This document shows, one piece after another, positions 1 to 9,895 of a stretch of DNA of 33,881 nucleotides (its first letter is position 1; every line of letters begins with the position of its first letter). The DNA lies in assembly GCA_000310025.1 (NCBI GenBank), contig FN648764.1, forward strand, positions 9,110-42,990, written 5' to 3'. The stretch comes from Ectocarpus siliculosus (Eukaryota > Sar > Phaeophyceae > Ectocarpales > Ectocarpaceae). Under the pieces are notes generated by a model. The model was not told the origin of the DNA, did not search any database, and saw only the letters and a program-made list of their open reading frames with translations. Made by a program: the position numbers and the translations under genes.

Positions 1-1720
1 CTACTATGGCGAAGGCTTGCTTCCCTGCGGCGACACTCAAACGTCGATCGCACTCATGGTAGTTTTCGAACGCGTTAGCGCTCGGGAACATGTGGTTGGT
101 TGCGCCGGTATCGGCCACAAACCTTTCCTGCCTGGCCTGCTCTACACCCCCTCGATCAACGACTCTGTTCCACTCGCCTGTGAAGTCACGGACCACTAGC
201 GCCTCCTCTGCCACGTCCAGTGCGGTGGCGTCCAAGACCGGCAGCTCCACCGCGAGCACCGTCTGCTCGGACGAGCACTTGCTCTTGTCGTGTCCGTAGC
301 CCAGGCATTTCTCGCATCGCAGGGGCTCCGGCTTGGTACAGGCGGCCGCCTGGTGACCCTTCTCTCCGCACCGGAAGCAGCGGCCGTGCATGCTACCTGC
401 ACCGCCGCCGCCTCCGCCGCTGTTGCCACCACCACCGCCCTTGCGACCACCCCCTTTCCCCTTCTGGCTGCCACCGCCGCCGCCGCCCTTGCTGTGGCCG
501 CCGCTGCTGCGGCCGGGCGCTCCGCCCCTGTTGCCACCGTCGCTCGCGAGGAAAGCATGCTCCGCCTTCCGCTGGCCCTTCGTGGCCCTCCTCCCCTCCG
601 GGAGGCTCGCGTGCACGGTACTGACTACCCTGATTATCTCGCCCCGGTCCAGGTTTGTAGCCGTCTCCAGCAAGAATTTGGCTTGTTGGTACTCGGGTGG
701 AAGGGCATCGACAAAGTGTGCGAGAACAAAGGGTGTGTCAGCGTTGAGCCCTTTTTCCCGCAGTCGTGAGTACAGCAGCTCGAGCGTGTATAGATGCTCG
801 ACGGGGTTGCTGTTGCCGTGTGCGGGGATCGTGAATCGAAACATCTTCTTCATGAGGGCTTGTTTCGAGCCCTGCGACTCCGGGTTGTGTACTTTGTCGA
901 GCTCCGCAAGGATCTCCTTTGCGGTCTCGCATTTATTCACGATTGCCTTGTCGGCTTCTCGGACGATGGCTGTAGTCACAAAGTGGAACGCCTGGAGGCC
1001 CCTCTGAACCTCATCACTTGTGTAGCCCAAGCTATACAGCTCCGAGCTAGGCCTGTTTGGGTCACCGACGGGTGCGTGCTTCTCGGCGTTGCCGATAAGC
1101 TGCCCGTCCAAGCCTACGGTTTTTGCGGCTTGAATAAGTGCCTTCCTCCACGAGTCGTACCCGTGGCCGCGACTCTCCCCTTCGAGACGCGGTGCATTGA
1201 CCGAAACACGTTTTTGGCTACTACTGCTGTACCCATAAAAAAATGCTCCGGCCCCTCGAATTGCGGTTTGCTCACCTTGGGGGTTTAACCCCCTCGCTTC
1301 CCCGCGGTCCGGTCCTACGCCCGGGCTCATTCCGGCTGGCCCCACAGGATTCGCTCCCGATCTACCTGCCCAGCCAGTCGTCACTCTCGCTGGAACCCCA
1401 GGACTCGCTCCCGGTATGTTGTCCCAGCTGCTTTCCTGCGGGTGATTTCGCCCATCATGGGCCGTTTCCCGGGAAAACGCCCCGCCGCCCCCAGGCGGCA
1501 GAGCCTCTCTCTGGCTTGGGACGGCAGCACCGCCGCCCCTACTGGCATCGCCCGCCACGGCGTCACCAGGCTCCTTCCTCTTCAACTCCATCACTACGCT
1601 CATCAGCTGCGATAACTGGCCCTCCAGCCTCGCAATCGCCGGATCCTCGGCGTGTTGCTGTTGCGTGGCTGAGGTCTCTTCCCCCAGCCCTGCGACGGAA
1701 CCGCTGTCCGACGCAGACAT
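1..1720 (-). CDS. Copia Gag-Pol polyprotein, N-terminal part (copy 1, runs off the window)
   Basis: The protein would form the retrotransposon capsid and, further along, the protease. ATG is at 1720-1718. Downstream come a copia-type Gag region, a glycine-rich linker read from GGC-rich DNA (about 390-560), two CCHC zinc knuckles and a protease Asp-Thr-Gly near 104-112. The decisive feature is a run of four C at 593-596, where the other copy has five. With four, the start codon and the zinc-knuckle region are an exact multiple of three apart (1329 bases between 1720 and 391), so gag and pol are in one frame here. I see no stop before the window edge. The rest of pol cannot be judged from this window. 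Confidence 0.8.
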   Translation of the reverse strand, partial: MSASDSGSVAGLGEETSATQQQHAEDPAIARLEGQLSQLMSVVMELKRKEPGDAVAGDASRGGGAAVPSQREALPPGGGGAFSRETAHDGRNHPQESSWDNIPGASPGVPARVTTGWAGRSGANPVGPAGMSPGVGPDRGEARGLNPQGEQTAIRGAGAFFYGYSSSSQKRVSVNAPRLEGESRGHGYDSWRKALIQAAKTVGLDGQLIGNAEKHAPVGDPNRPSSELYSLGYTSDEVQRGLQAFHFVTTAIVREADKAIVNKCETAKEILAELDKVHNPESQGSKQALMKKMFRFTIPAHGNSNPVEHLYTLELLYSRLREKGLNADTPFVLAHFVDALPPEYQQAKFLLETATNLDRGEIIRVVSTVHASLPEGRRATKGQRKAEHAFLASDGGNRGGAPGRSSGGHSKGGGGGGSQKGKGGGRKGGGGGNSGGGGGGAGSMHGRCFRCGEKGHQAAACTKPEPLRCEKCLGYGHDKSKCSSEQTVLAVELPVLDATALDVAEEALVVRDFTGEWNRVVDRGGVEQARQERFVADTGATNHMFPSANAFENYHECDRRLSVAAGKQAFAIV

Positions 1721-1768
1721 GACCCGATGCGGCTATCCCTCGAGGGACAATCAATCTAAACTCTAGAG

Positions 1769-2022
1769 TGTTTGTCGGCCGTACTCCGCGTACTTATCGG
1801 GTATTGTTTGTGTAGTGTATTAACTTCAGACGGTGAGGCAACGCCCGTACCCAGGGCGCTGTCGTGCTCAGAGAGGAGGAGTGGCAGCAGGGCTGCTGCA
1901 CACAACAAAAGGGGGCCCCGGTGCATCATCACCGTACCCCTACCTAAAAGGTTCTACACCATCTGCGTCACACTTGTACGTACGGCTAACATATCCAAAC
2001 CATGTCCGTAGACCCACGAACA
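1769..2022 (-). repeat. 5' LTR of family B copy 1 (254 bp)
   Basis: The LTR starts TGTTTGTCGG and ends CACGAACA on the plus strand, so it has the usual TG...CA ends. By eye it is identical to the two LTRs of copy 2 at 21195-21448 and 27135-27388. As the 5' LTR of a minus-strand element it should carry the promoter for the genomic RNA. Confidence 0.92.
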
Positions 2023-2146
2023 ATCATCACCAAACCCGTGGGCCCACGGTCGCCAAGGCCACCAAATCCCGTCCAAGTCCTACACGACGCCGAAGGAGAA
2101 GGGTCGCAAGACCATCGTCCGGAAGAAGAGGCGAGCGCCATCCTTG
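2023..2146 (+). CDS. Host exon fragment next to the copia insertion
   Basis: In the frame with codons starting at 2072, the segment reads a basic, lysine/arginine-rich peptide (PSKSYTTPKEKGRKTIVRKK, coded by about 2069-2128) with G or C at almost every third position. The other two frames lack that bias. It ends at TTG|GTGAGT (donor GT at 2147-2148), a near-ideal 5' splice site, in phase 0. Going upstream, the frame meets a TAG at 2009-2011 inside the LTR, so the original 5' part of the exon must lie left of the element, outside the window. The basic stretch could be a nuclear-localisation or nucleic-acid-binding segment. No family is recognised. Confidence 0.45.
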
Positions 2147-2736
2147 GTGAGTCTCACGTGTTGTCCCCGAATATATCCTGCATCGTTTGGAATGTATGGG
2201 CGCATGGGCGCATGCGCATGCATGCACCCATTTTGCCTTTTTTTTCGCGGTTTTTTTTTTTCTAGGTCCGCCCTTGTCGTTCGTTGTTCTCCTTCTCACT
2301 TAAGTACAATCGACCGCTGTGGCCGTTGTCGCTGTCTTGGGCCCCTCTGCACCCACCCAGTGCATCCGGGCTCTGCACCCCGTCAGCGTTGCATTCATTC
2401 ATTGCTTTCGCCCGCACCTCGCACGCTGTTCAGTAGCCACATCCCCGTGCCCAAGGCAGCTGCTCGCATCCATGCTCTCCGCAATCTACCATCGACCGTG
2501 CTGCAGTCATCCAAGTGTACGCACACACAGAATTCGATTGTTGCATCACGGGTATAAATCATCAGTGTGTAGACTTAAAAAAGACTCGAAATAAGTCCAG
2601 TACCCAGCCGGTTTTCCTCCACTCACTGAAAAGACTCCACCACATCCCGTTCGACTGCTGTGGGTATATCTCGAATGGGTAGTATTTCTGTGTGTATTTT
2701 TATTACTGTATTCCTTAATTGTCTGCATGTACCCGG

Positions 2737-2779
2737 TCTTTCTCTCTCCTCTCTCTCTCCACTCTCTCTCCCTCTCTCT
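2737..2779. repeat. CT-rich imperfect microsatellite
   Basis: About 43 bases of TCTCTC units interrupted by CC and CAC. It is a low-complexity tract with no other signal. Confidence 0.8.
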
Positions 2780-3049
2780 ACCACTTACTATACGTAGAAG
2801 CGGGTTTTTGTGTTTCGATCTTGAGTCGTCAGGTCGTCGCCCGTCTGTGCAATCGCAAGATATGACAACCATGGGTGACGCTTTTTCTCGACACCCGCAC
2901 TCGTTCGGTCGCGCATGTTCCTCACTCCTCAACGTTCTCCCACATCCCAACTTACCCAGGCTTCGTTAACATCGTACCGTACGTGGTAATATACGACGCC
3001 CCCTGGACCGATTTTCAAAGCTCGATTACTCCACAAAGAGTGCACACGA

Positions 3050-3200
3050 AGGAAACGATACATTTTCGGAAAGCACTCGATGAGATGGCTTGAACGCTAC
3101 CGTTTACGGCGCTGCCATTCTTGCTGCTGTGGATCAATTGAGCTTTACACATCGACCCGGGGGGTGTGGTATCGTGTGTCACAGACGGTATGTTGGAAGT
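3050..3200 (+). repeat. Diverged dispersed repeat, partner at 20876-21035
   Basis: The segment shares interrupted blocks in the same order and orientation with 20876-21035, including TTTCGGAAAGC, GGCGCTGCCA and a GTGGTATC...TGTGTCAC block. The match is roughly 75-80 percent by eye over the best 80 bases. It is probably an old non-autonomous transposon remnant; ends could not be defined. Confidence 0.45.
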
Positions 3201-4787
3201 CTGTGTCAATGGTGTCGGGATCGCGATTGCGTTTATCGTGTGTGTGTGTTGTTGGCGGGTATAGACACCGCTGTCGCGTTGTATCACCTCCTGTCGTTTC
3301 GTCGCTCATGACAATCTCCTTCCTGTCTTGTAGTTCGAACGATTACGCATTTGCTCATGCGGGTATAGTCGCTGCTGGTGTTTCGGAGGTGTCGTTGGCA
3401 TAGCCCTTCGGTCAAGATTGTCGTTCGGGTAGATGTTCCCTTTTGATTTCGTCTTGGCTAGATTACGTGGGAAACTCATCTCGGGTACATATTCGGTGAA
3501 AAGCTGCGACATAAAAGAGCCGGTCAACATCGTTCAAAACACATAAACTTTGAACACGAACGTCGGGAAAAGCATGCCACACACAAACATCTACCCCCAT
3601 GCCCACGTTTCATCGATCGTGTATTTTACGGGAAAAACGAAGTAGATGCATGTTGGAATCGCTTCCTTAAGCGAGGCGGCGCAAGCCGCCGAAACCCCTT
3701 GTAGGTTTTACAAGTGACGAAGAGCGTGTGGTATCTTATGCAACCTATGCCAGGTACTCCGTATAAGCAGAGGATGGCATGTGTTGTGCCACTCAAGTAC
3801 GTCCTGTCACGCCTGAACAGCGGTGACAGGTAATACTTGCACACCACACACAAGAATGCATGCACACCCACATGTAAGGTGGATAGAATCCGCGTCGGTG
3901 CTCCGTGGGGTTGTTCCGAGCGCGAGTGAAAGAGTTAGAACATTCAAAGGTACGACATTGGCGTCCCTTCTGCCGGAGAATCCGGCAACATGCACTTAAT
4001 TCTTTGCAAATCGGAAATCAACGGTGCCGCACCGCGGGGAGGGGATGAACTTTGCATCTGAATTGCGCGCCCGGAGTACGTACAAACAGGGGGGGGGTCG
4101 TATTTTTCCTGCCATTGAATACCCCGGGTAATGATGTAACCCGGGGGGAGAACAGCAACCTCGACACACATCCACATATTCTGTGTTCCCGCAATGGACA
4201 ATAAATGCGAAGTATGCATACTAGCATCCAATCCGATCGATACGGCCATGTGCCCTCTTTTCTTTTCGCTACCGGCAGTCGAATGGTATTGGATACAGTA
4301 TTCCGCGGCGTCCACATAGGAATTGCAATATATAAACCGTGCATTTTACAAGGACACAGGGCTTCCACTCAAGAGTTTGGTTTGTTGATTCCCACGGGGT
4401 TCGCAAGAGGACATGGTCGATGTTGGCCCCCGGTTGTATCTCCGATTCGATGGTCACCCAACACGTTCATATCTTGCACAGATGTATGCGAGTCCATTGC
4501 TTTCTCCCTCTGCCTATAAGGCCGTTTCCTACAGCAACGAAAAATCTCGGACAAAAAAATGCGCAATTTCCTGCTTGATGACTTCTTTGTGCAAGAGTTT
4601 CAAATTTGGGGTGGGCCGTATCTCACATACTGGGTGTAGATCGTCATGGTTGGCCCGAGATGGTTCATTTGTTCAAATACATAGCGCCGGCAAAGTTTTC
4701 GCCCACAGCATACCACACTCTATCCGACCAACTCATGCATTTTTGCACCCTCCGCCGTTCCCGACCTCTGTCTCCCCGTGGATGCAG

Positions 4788-5281
4788 GACTCGGAAGATG
4801 CCGTCCAACCCATGCAAGAGTTCGGTTCATAGTACGACCCGGAGAGCGACCCCGGCAACGACTCGAGGGACGAAGAGCTGACCGTCGACTCCAACCGGTT
4901 CGACATCGACGACAACGGCGGTGAGGGGTCTGACGCAGGCAGCGTGGACCTTCTCGCGCCGCGGCCGCTCCCGGCGGCGATGCGCGGCAACGACGCCCGC
5001 TCGGTCCGCCTGCCTTCCAGGCGCGGCGGGCATGCAGGGCAGTGCTCCAGCCGCCGCGATCCCGCCAGCACCTCTTCGACCCCAGGCGGACGGTCGTTCC
5101 GGTGCCTTTTCACGCGGCGGAGCTGCCTCGGTCGTGCACCGCGCTGCCTCCACCGGCGCCTCCGGCACTTCACCGTAAGCAGATCAACTCTGGAATGACC
5201 GGGGATGAGCTTTACGACTGCCTCCTGGTCGCTCATGTGAACGTGGTGGCTAGGTCAGGTCTGCTGGTCAATCCGCAGTTG
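4788..5281 (+). CDS. Exon of unknown gene (acidic, then Pro/Arg-rich)
   Basis: A pyrimidine-rich tract ends in GATGCAG (AG at 4786-4787), and the exon ends at CAGTTG|GTAAGT (donor GT at 5282-5283), phase 0. The first half in frame 4788 reads an acidic stretch (YDPESDPGNDSRDEELTVDS, about 4833-4892) with strong G/C third-position bias. An in-frame TAG lies at 4830-4832. It could be a real stop, or the end of an alternative acceptor (TTCATAG) that would make the exon begin at 4833. The last part (from about 5042) is coding-like in a different frame (HRKQINSGMTGDELYDCLLV), so a frameshift or unseen short intron lies around 4960-5040. The gene may be decaying. No family is recognised. Confidence 0.4.
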
Positions 5282-5926
5282 GTAAGTGATCGTTGTTTTG
5301 TACGATACCGTAGTATCCTTTGTCGTAGCCCCCCTCCGTGCAACCCCCCCCCTCCCCCAAAAAGAAAAGAAAAATACCGCCGGGGTACCAAAAATACATT
5401 GTAGTAGGCCCGGATGACCATAGTTTTTTTCGTACCCCCCCACCCCTGTTTCTTGTGCGAGCCCCAACGGGATGTTCTTCATTGACGTCAAAATTGTCCT
5501 ACCGATAGGGGCATTCACACACAAACCCAGGCATTCCATTATGGGAGAATTTTCGTGTGTGCGGTTGCCGATTGGTCGTATAATAGTAGGTGGTTTGCTG
5601 TTGGTGTTGCTTCTAGGGTGCTATGGCAGGTGCATCACAGCAGAGAACAGACAACACCGCGGGTACTATTCGCCCCGTGGCATTTTTTTTTTTTATCGTT
5701 CTTCTACCGTTGTCTCAGTGTTTTATTCGAACAGGATGTTTAGGTATGTTTCCATATGGCTTGGTTTACAGCTTCACCCCTCTTATAGTAGCCAAAACCG
5801 GTTTACCAACACCTTGGATGTTGCCGAGTGTGTTTTTCACATGCTTAGATCCGCACCGTTCAACCATAATTTAGCGACGGCACCAACATAACAGAAGCAC
5901 CTGTAACCCACAGGGTTCACTTGCAG
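5282..5926 (+). other. Probable intron (645 bp)
   Basis: It is bounded by GTAAGT at 5282 and TTGCAG ending at 5926, and both flanking exons are in phase 0. The interior has C-runs and T-runs and no coding bias. Confidence 0.45.
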
Positions 5927-6094
5927 ACTTGCAGCGCTGAACTTGACGGCCGTATCGCGCGGGTGTCTCTTGCCACCTCTCCCACCGTCCTTGTTCGCGT
6001 ACTTGCACCCCCCGACACCCAGGTGCCCATGATGCAAGGGCAGCCTCCCGTTCCGTCGGACAAGGACGCGTCGAACAAGGCCCTACGCGGATCT
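5927..6094 (+). CDS. Exon of unknown gene
   Basis: After TTCACTTGCAG the frame starting at 5927 reads about 56 residues with no stop and a G/C-ending codon bias (for example TCSAELDGRIARVSLATSP). Phase 0 continues directly from the exon ending at 5281. Two donors are possible: GTGGGT at 6095 (phase 0, which fits the next exon at 6167) or GTAAAT at 6099 (phase 1). Function is not recognised. Confidence 0.45.
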
Positions 6095-6166
6095 GTGGGT
6101 AAATGTACTTCTACGTAGATGGCTCACTTGCTGACCCACTTGTGTGCTGACCCTATTTGCATGTAG

Positions 6167-6340
6167 TTTGCGACACCAATGCTCCTCCACGCGGTCCGCG
6201 ATATGGATTTTCTGCGTGTGTCCGAGATCGGCACGCACGAGTCGGCGGCGTGCAGGGCCACCAGGCAGATGCGGTCTTGGTCGAGGCTGATCAACGGGGG
6301 ATTCCCTGACCGTCGAGCGCGAGCCTTCCAGGAGAGATGA
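6167..6340 (+). CDS. Exon of unknown gene, ending at a TGA
   Basis: The acceptor TTTGCATGTAG ends at 6166. In phase 0 the exon reads 57 codons (beginning FATPMLLHAVRDMDFLRVSE) with clear third-position bias up to a TGA at 6338-6340. If the donor at 6095 is used, this joins the previous exon after a 72-bp intron. The TGA may be the true end of a transcript form. A downstream exon at 6551 suggests the gene continues, but I cannot find a good phase-0 donor to join them, so the junction is unresolved. Confidence 0.4.
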   Translation, partial: FATPMLLHAVRDMDFLRVSEIGTHESAACRATRQMRSWSRLINGGFPDRRARAFQER

Positions 6341-6550
6341 ACATTTTTGCTGATGTTGTGTTGCGATGAAAGAATAAATACTCTGGCTGGTTTGTCTTGT
6401 TTTAGTCCTCCCACCATAAAGAATTAGCTGCCTGCTCCCGTGCGTACATGTAGTAAACGCACCGATACTTTAGGCCAACCTTATTTCTAGCTTGACCAAG
6501 CCCAGGGCATTGTCCATATCTTCGTGATCACACTCCTTTGTGGCTTTCAG

Positions 6551-6749
6551 ACGTTGCTCGACAGCATCTCGTCTGTCGCCCTATCCGACGACCCGTGTAC
6601 TGTGTTTTACCTTGCCAGCATGTGGCGCCAGATGTTCCATTATCTCACGGGACCCCGCCGCCACGGGCACGCCCTCCGGACGCTCTCCCACTGGGATTAC
6701 GACAACCCCAAGATCGTCAAGTTCCTGTGCCCGTACGCCGTCACCTCAG
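6551..6749 (+). CDS. Exon of unknown gene
   Basis: The acceptor TGTGGCTTTCAG ends at 6550 and the donor is TCAG|GTGCAA at 6750. The frame (starting TLLDSISSVALSDDPCTVFY) has strong G/C third-position bias and is rich in His, Trp and aromatic residues. The same frame is open upstream to about 6490, so an earlier acceptor (AAGCCCAG, about 6508) is possible. The exon ends with one spare base (phase 1), which fits the exon at 7054. No family is recognised. Confidence 0.45.
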
Positions 6750-7053
6750 GTGCAACAAAACGTTAGTTGCTCACAGCTCTCAACAACATTCCCATCGACG
6801 TCAATGTTTGATAGCGCGCGTTGTGGGCGTCTGTCCCTTCCACTTGCTAAGTTAGGCCAATATCGATACGGAAAATAGGTGGAGCACAAAACACGCAGAG
6901 TTAATGCACGATTTCCTCCACTCGCCATACCTCGCTTAAGATATGTACAGGTTCGTCAACACTGCGTGCGATGCCTCACATACCACAAGTATTCCTGCCC
7001 CGTCAAAATGGTCCCGTCCGACTTTCCTCTCGGTCTTGAAAATTTCTCTGCAG

Positions 7054-7178
7054 AGGGCGCTGCCGGAGAATCGTCCGACACGGAGGGTTGCCTCGTGGTC
7101 GCAGAGACCCTCCCCCGGGGCGACAGCATCGAGCTGGATGGCGAGGAGCTCGAGGACTTCCTTGCCGACATGAACTGA
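7054..7178 (+). CDS. Terminal exon of unknown gene (acidic C-terminus)
   Basis: The acceptor AAATTTCTCTGCAG ends at 7053. Taking the single base left from 6749, the reading frame continues as E-GAAGESSDTEGCLVVAETLP and ends in an acidic tail (EELEDFLADMN) at TGA 7176-7178. The phase match between the two splice sites supports the join. An open frame also extends upstream of 7054, so a longer exon start cannot be excluded. Acidic tails like this occur in many nuclear regulators, but nothing specific can be claimed. Confidence 0.45.
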
Positions 7179-8640
7179 GCTCAGGTTCTCCCACGCCGTC
7201 CTCGCCTTCGGCTTTCGGTGGGGATGGACCTGCCTCCCTGGGTCGCCTTTTAGGACGACGAACCTCGCACTTGGGTTTTTTTCTCAAGATTTCTGTCTGC
7301 CCTCTACACACGGTCCTGCATATGGAGATTCGCGACACGTGTGATTGGTTAGAATAAGTTGTGTTGGTGTGCTCTTGGCATGATTCGTCCCAAGATGTCC
7401 TACACCTCGCGTCTTGCCGACTTAGGTTCTTAGCGGGGCACGAGCTGTTCGCAAAGTTTAGTTTGGACTTGTTCTGTCGCCCTTTCACATACACAGAGGG
7501 GGGCTCCGGAGATCCACTAGTCTGTAGGCTTAGTTGAGCATTCTATATTGGCTTGTTGTTGCATCGGCTTTTTCTGCTGAAATGCGTGAGGATCCGTCTT
7601 TTGTTGTGTGGGTAGTAATCGGCTTGTCGCGTAAACTCTTTGGGTATCCTGCACTCATGGTGTGCACCACGAGGTTGTTCGCTTATCCGTGTGAGAACGG
7701 GGGGCGGGTTGCGGTGTGGATGGGGAGCTCATAATCGCCGGTTGCTTTGTAGCATGTGTAGCTCATGTGGGAAAGTTTTTTTCCCTCTGTTCTCGTCACA
7801 ACCTGTGGCAGTGTTTTGGCTCACACGCTTGGGGGGCGGACGGCTCCTCCTCTTGATTGCGTGTTTTGCTCTGACCTTGTCAGATCATGTGTTCACGGGG
7901 TTGCATCGTATCTTTTGGGGCACAAAATGATCCTCGCATAGGGTTCGTTGTTGTTGGGATATGGGTTTTCATGGCTGGGTCTCTCGCTAAGCTGTTAGCG
8001 GGCTGAGAGCGACTCTCTATTTTGGTCTGTCGCGCGTGCGTTTTTTTTTTCGTTTTTTTTCTCAAGGAAGTCTTGTGCAGGTCAGAGAAATGCGTGCGTT
8101 GGCACGGGTGTAGTTGGTGTGGGGAGAACTCACAGCCTGTGTGGCAGGTTGTAGTTGAGCACTACAGCTGACCTCTTGGAATTGGGACCCAGTCCGCGTA
8201 GAGCGTGTTTTTTTTTGGGCGGGTACCAAGTGATTCTCTGCTTCGCCTTCAAAAAACGACAGCAGCCTAGCTGAATGCGTCGCGCGAAATGATCTTGTCC
8301 ACAGTGTTGTTAATGGCGATGTAATTTCTTGTCCTCTTTTGTCGCACAGAAGCCCCCGCCGGGTGGGTTTCTTCATGTATTGTGAGAGCCGGAGTCCGGG
8401 CTACAGCTTTGTGGGGCTGCTTGCCCGAACTTTAGGATTGTTGACGATGCTTGAAGTCACGAGGAGAAACATGATGAATGAACAAACCCCGAATACGAAA
8501 CAAATTGAGAAACTGAATGCTCATATAGCTAAATGCTCAGTGAAGCCTCGGCTTAACCCTGCGCAGAAGTTATCATTGCCAGGCCCCCCCCTGGCACGGT
8601 GCCCCCTTGAGGAACCTCTCGGGTCTGTCCCGAGGGTTGT
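7179..8640 (+). other. Non-coding stretch (possible long 3' UTR)
   Basis: No coding-like frame was found. The sequence has T-rich runs (8041-8060) and G-rich blocks. A long 3' untranslated region followed by intergenic DNA is the simplest reading. A short stem (CTCGGG-TCTGT-CCCGAG, 8618-8634) lies at its right end. Confidence 0.35.
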
Positions 8641-8703
8641 GACCATGCGACGAGGGTAATAGGGTATACCCTTACTGTTTTTGCCAGGGCGGGACCATAA
8701 ATT

Positions 8704-8945
8704 TCGTCCGCCATTCTATGTCACCACCCTGCCAAGGTCGGAGTAGCCCACCCTGCACATGGAGCAAGATTGTCACATGGTAACCATGTGTCTCGTCCGC
8801 CATTTTTTGTCACCACCCTGCCAAGGTCGGAGTAGCCCACCCTGCACATGGAGCAAGATGGTCACATGGTAACCATGTGTCTCGTCCGCCATTTTTTGTC
8901 ACCACCCTGCCAAGGTCGAAGTAGCCCACCCTGCCCATGGAGCAA
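8704..8945 (+). repeat. Tandem repeat of an 89-bp unit carrying a palindrome
   Basis: Units start at 8704, 8793 and 8882 (TCGTCCGCC at each start, exactly 89 bases apart); the third is partial. Units one and two are nearly identical. Each full unit ends with an odd-length perfect palindrome, CACATGGT-A-ACCATGTG (8774-8790 and 8863-8879). The third unit departs from the consensus before the palindrome. Confidence 0.9.
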
Positions 8946-9119
8946 AGTGGCTACCAGTGGACGCATCCACAGTCGGGTCTCTTGCTGATCAACCATCAGT
9001 AAGATCCTCCGTTCGGATCGTATCTTGGTCCTACTTTTGTATGTGCAACAACAATGGTTACAGCACTTCTACACCTGTCATCCACATAACACTTCTATGA
9101 TATGTGCATAATACCAGAT

Positions 9120-9704
9120 GGGAAATAGACACAAGTGGGTACACCCACCCCTTTCTCGGACAAAAGTGGGTACTCGAAAATCCAGCGCGCGCGCACTCCG
9201 TAGGCGACCCCCAAACGACTCATAACCCCATTCTGACACCTGGGCGACACAGCCAGGGACCATACAAAGCACGGGCATTGATGTTTTCCCACTATTAGGC
9301 ACATCTTTGGCCCTAATACCGCCGATGCGCGCAAGGCCTCACCAGAGTGCCCACTTGTGTCCAACATCGCGGTGGGTATACCCACCGGCGTCAACTAATT
9401 TTTTCATGTACCCACTTGTGTCTGTATTTTGACCCACTTTTGTCCAAAATGTACCCACTTTTGTCCTGCCACTTACGGACGGCGAAAATCGAACAGAAAT
9501 CGACCTCCGCATCACCGCACGGCAGAACATCGAATAGCCTCGGAACGTCTCAGAACCTCCCAAAACCGTATCCATGGCATCTTTCCTATCCATGGCTGCC
9601 GACTGCGGACCGACCACGAAAGGAAGAACATGTCAGAAACATGCCAGACCCCTTCGGAACCGGCACGGGAAGATACCAGGCACGGGGAGATACCCGCGGC
9701 AAGC
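9120..9704 (+). repeat. Left arm of the foldback element
   Basis: Inverted copy of 9896-10455. It carries motif copies such as ACAAAAGTGGGTA near 9163 and ACCCACTTTTGTCC near 9432 and 9453, and is about 25 bases longer than the right arm because of a short internal duplication plus small indels. Confidence 0.85.
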
Positions 9705-9895
9705 CTACTGCTGCCGTGACGAGTCGGTGTGCACTCGTCGTGGTGGTTGGTGTTTTTGTGTGTGTGTTGTTGCTGTTTGCGCGTGTTGTTGCTGTTTGCG
9801 CGTCTTTTTGTTCTGTATGCGCGACCCGTTGGTTGTGTTGTCCGTTGTGTGTTACGCATTTGTTTGTGGCGTGCCGTTAGTGCGCTACTTGCCGG

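Larger units (their letters stand above)
1..2022 (-). mobile_element. Ty1/copia LTR retrotransposon, family B copy 1 (5' part only)
   Basis: This is the 5' end of a minus-strand copia element whose remainder lies left of the window. It aligns throughout with 25366-27388 of the full-length family B copy; I counted about ten single-base differences in the internal part and none in the LTR. It holds the 5' LTR (1769-2022), a short leader, gag and the start of pol. The base after the LTR begins ATCAT (2023-2027), the expected target duplication if the left flank outside the window matches. The sequence beyond 2022 is unrelated to the element and looks like host coding DNA. Confidence 0.93.
2147..4787 (+). 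other. Probable long intron or intergenic stretch
   Basis: No convincing coding frame was seen between the donor at 2147 and the acceptor at 4786-4787. It contains T-runs near 2238-2263, a CT-rich tract (2737-2779), a diverged dispersed repeat near 3050-3200, and a small hairpin (GGCGGC-GCAA-GCCGCC, 3675-3690). Short open frames here have stop-rich, unbiased codons and look like chance. Small exons could be missed. Confidence 0.4.

Noticed and set aside
25-900. The possibility that the 2-kb match between 1-2022 and 25366-27388 is an assembly duplication
   Set aside because: The copies differ at about ten positions and in the C-run, and have different flanking DNA after the LTR, so they are separate insertions.
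290-1007. Plus-strand proline- and alanine-rich open frames in the gag region
   Set aside because: These are antisense shadows of the glycine-rich Gag linker and recur unchanged in the second copy.
3675-3690. GGCGGC-GCAA-GCCGCC hairpin as a terminator or RNA structure
   Set aside because: A six-base stem can arise by chance and no gene ends near it.
8704-8945. Possible CRISPR array
   Set aside because: Units are directly adjacent with no unique spacers, and the setting is eukaryotic.
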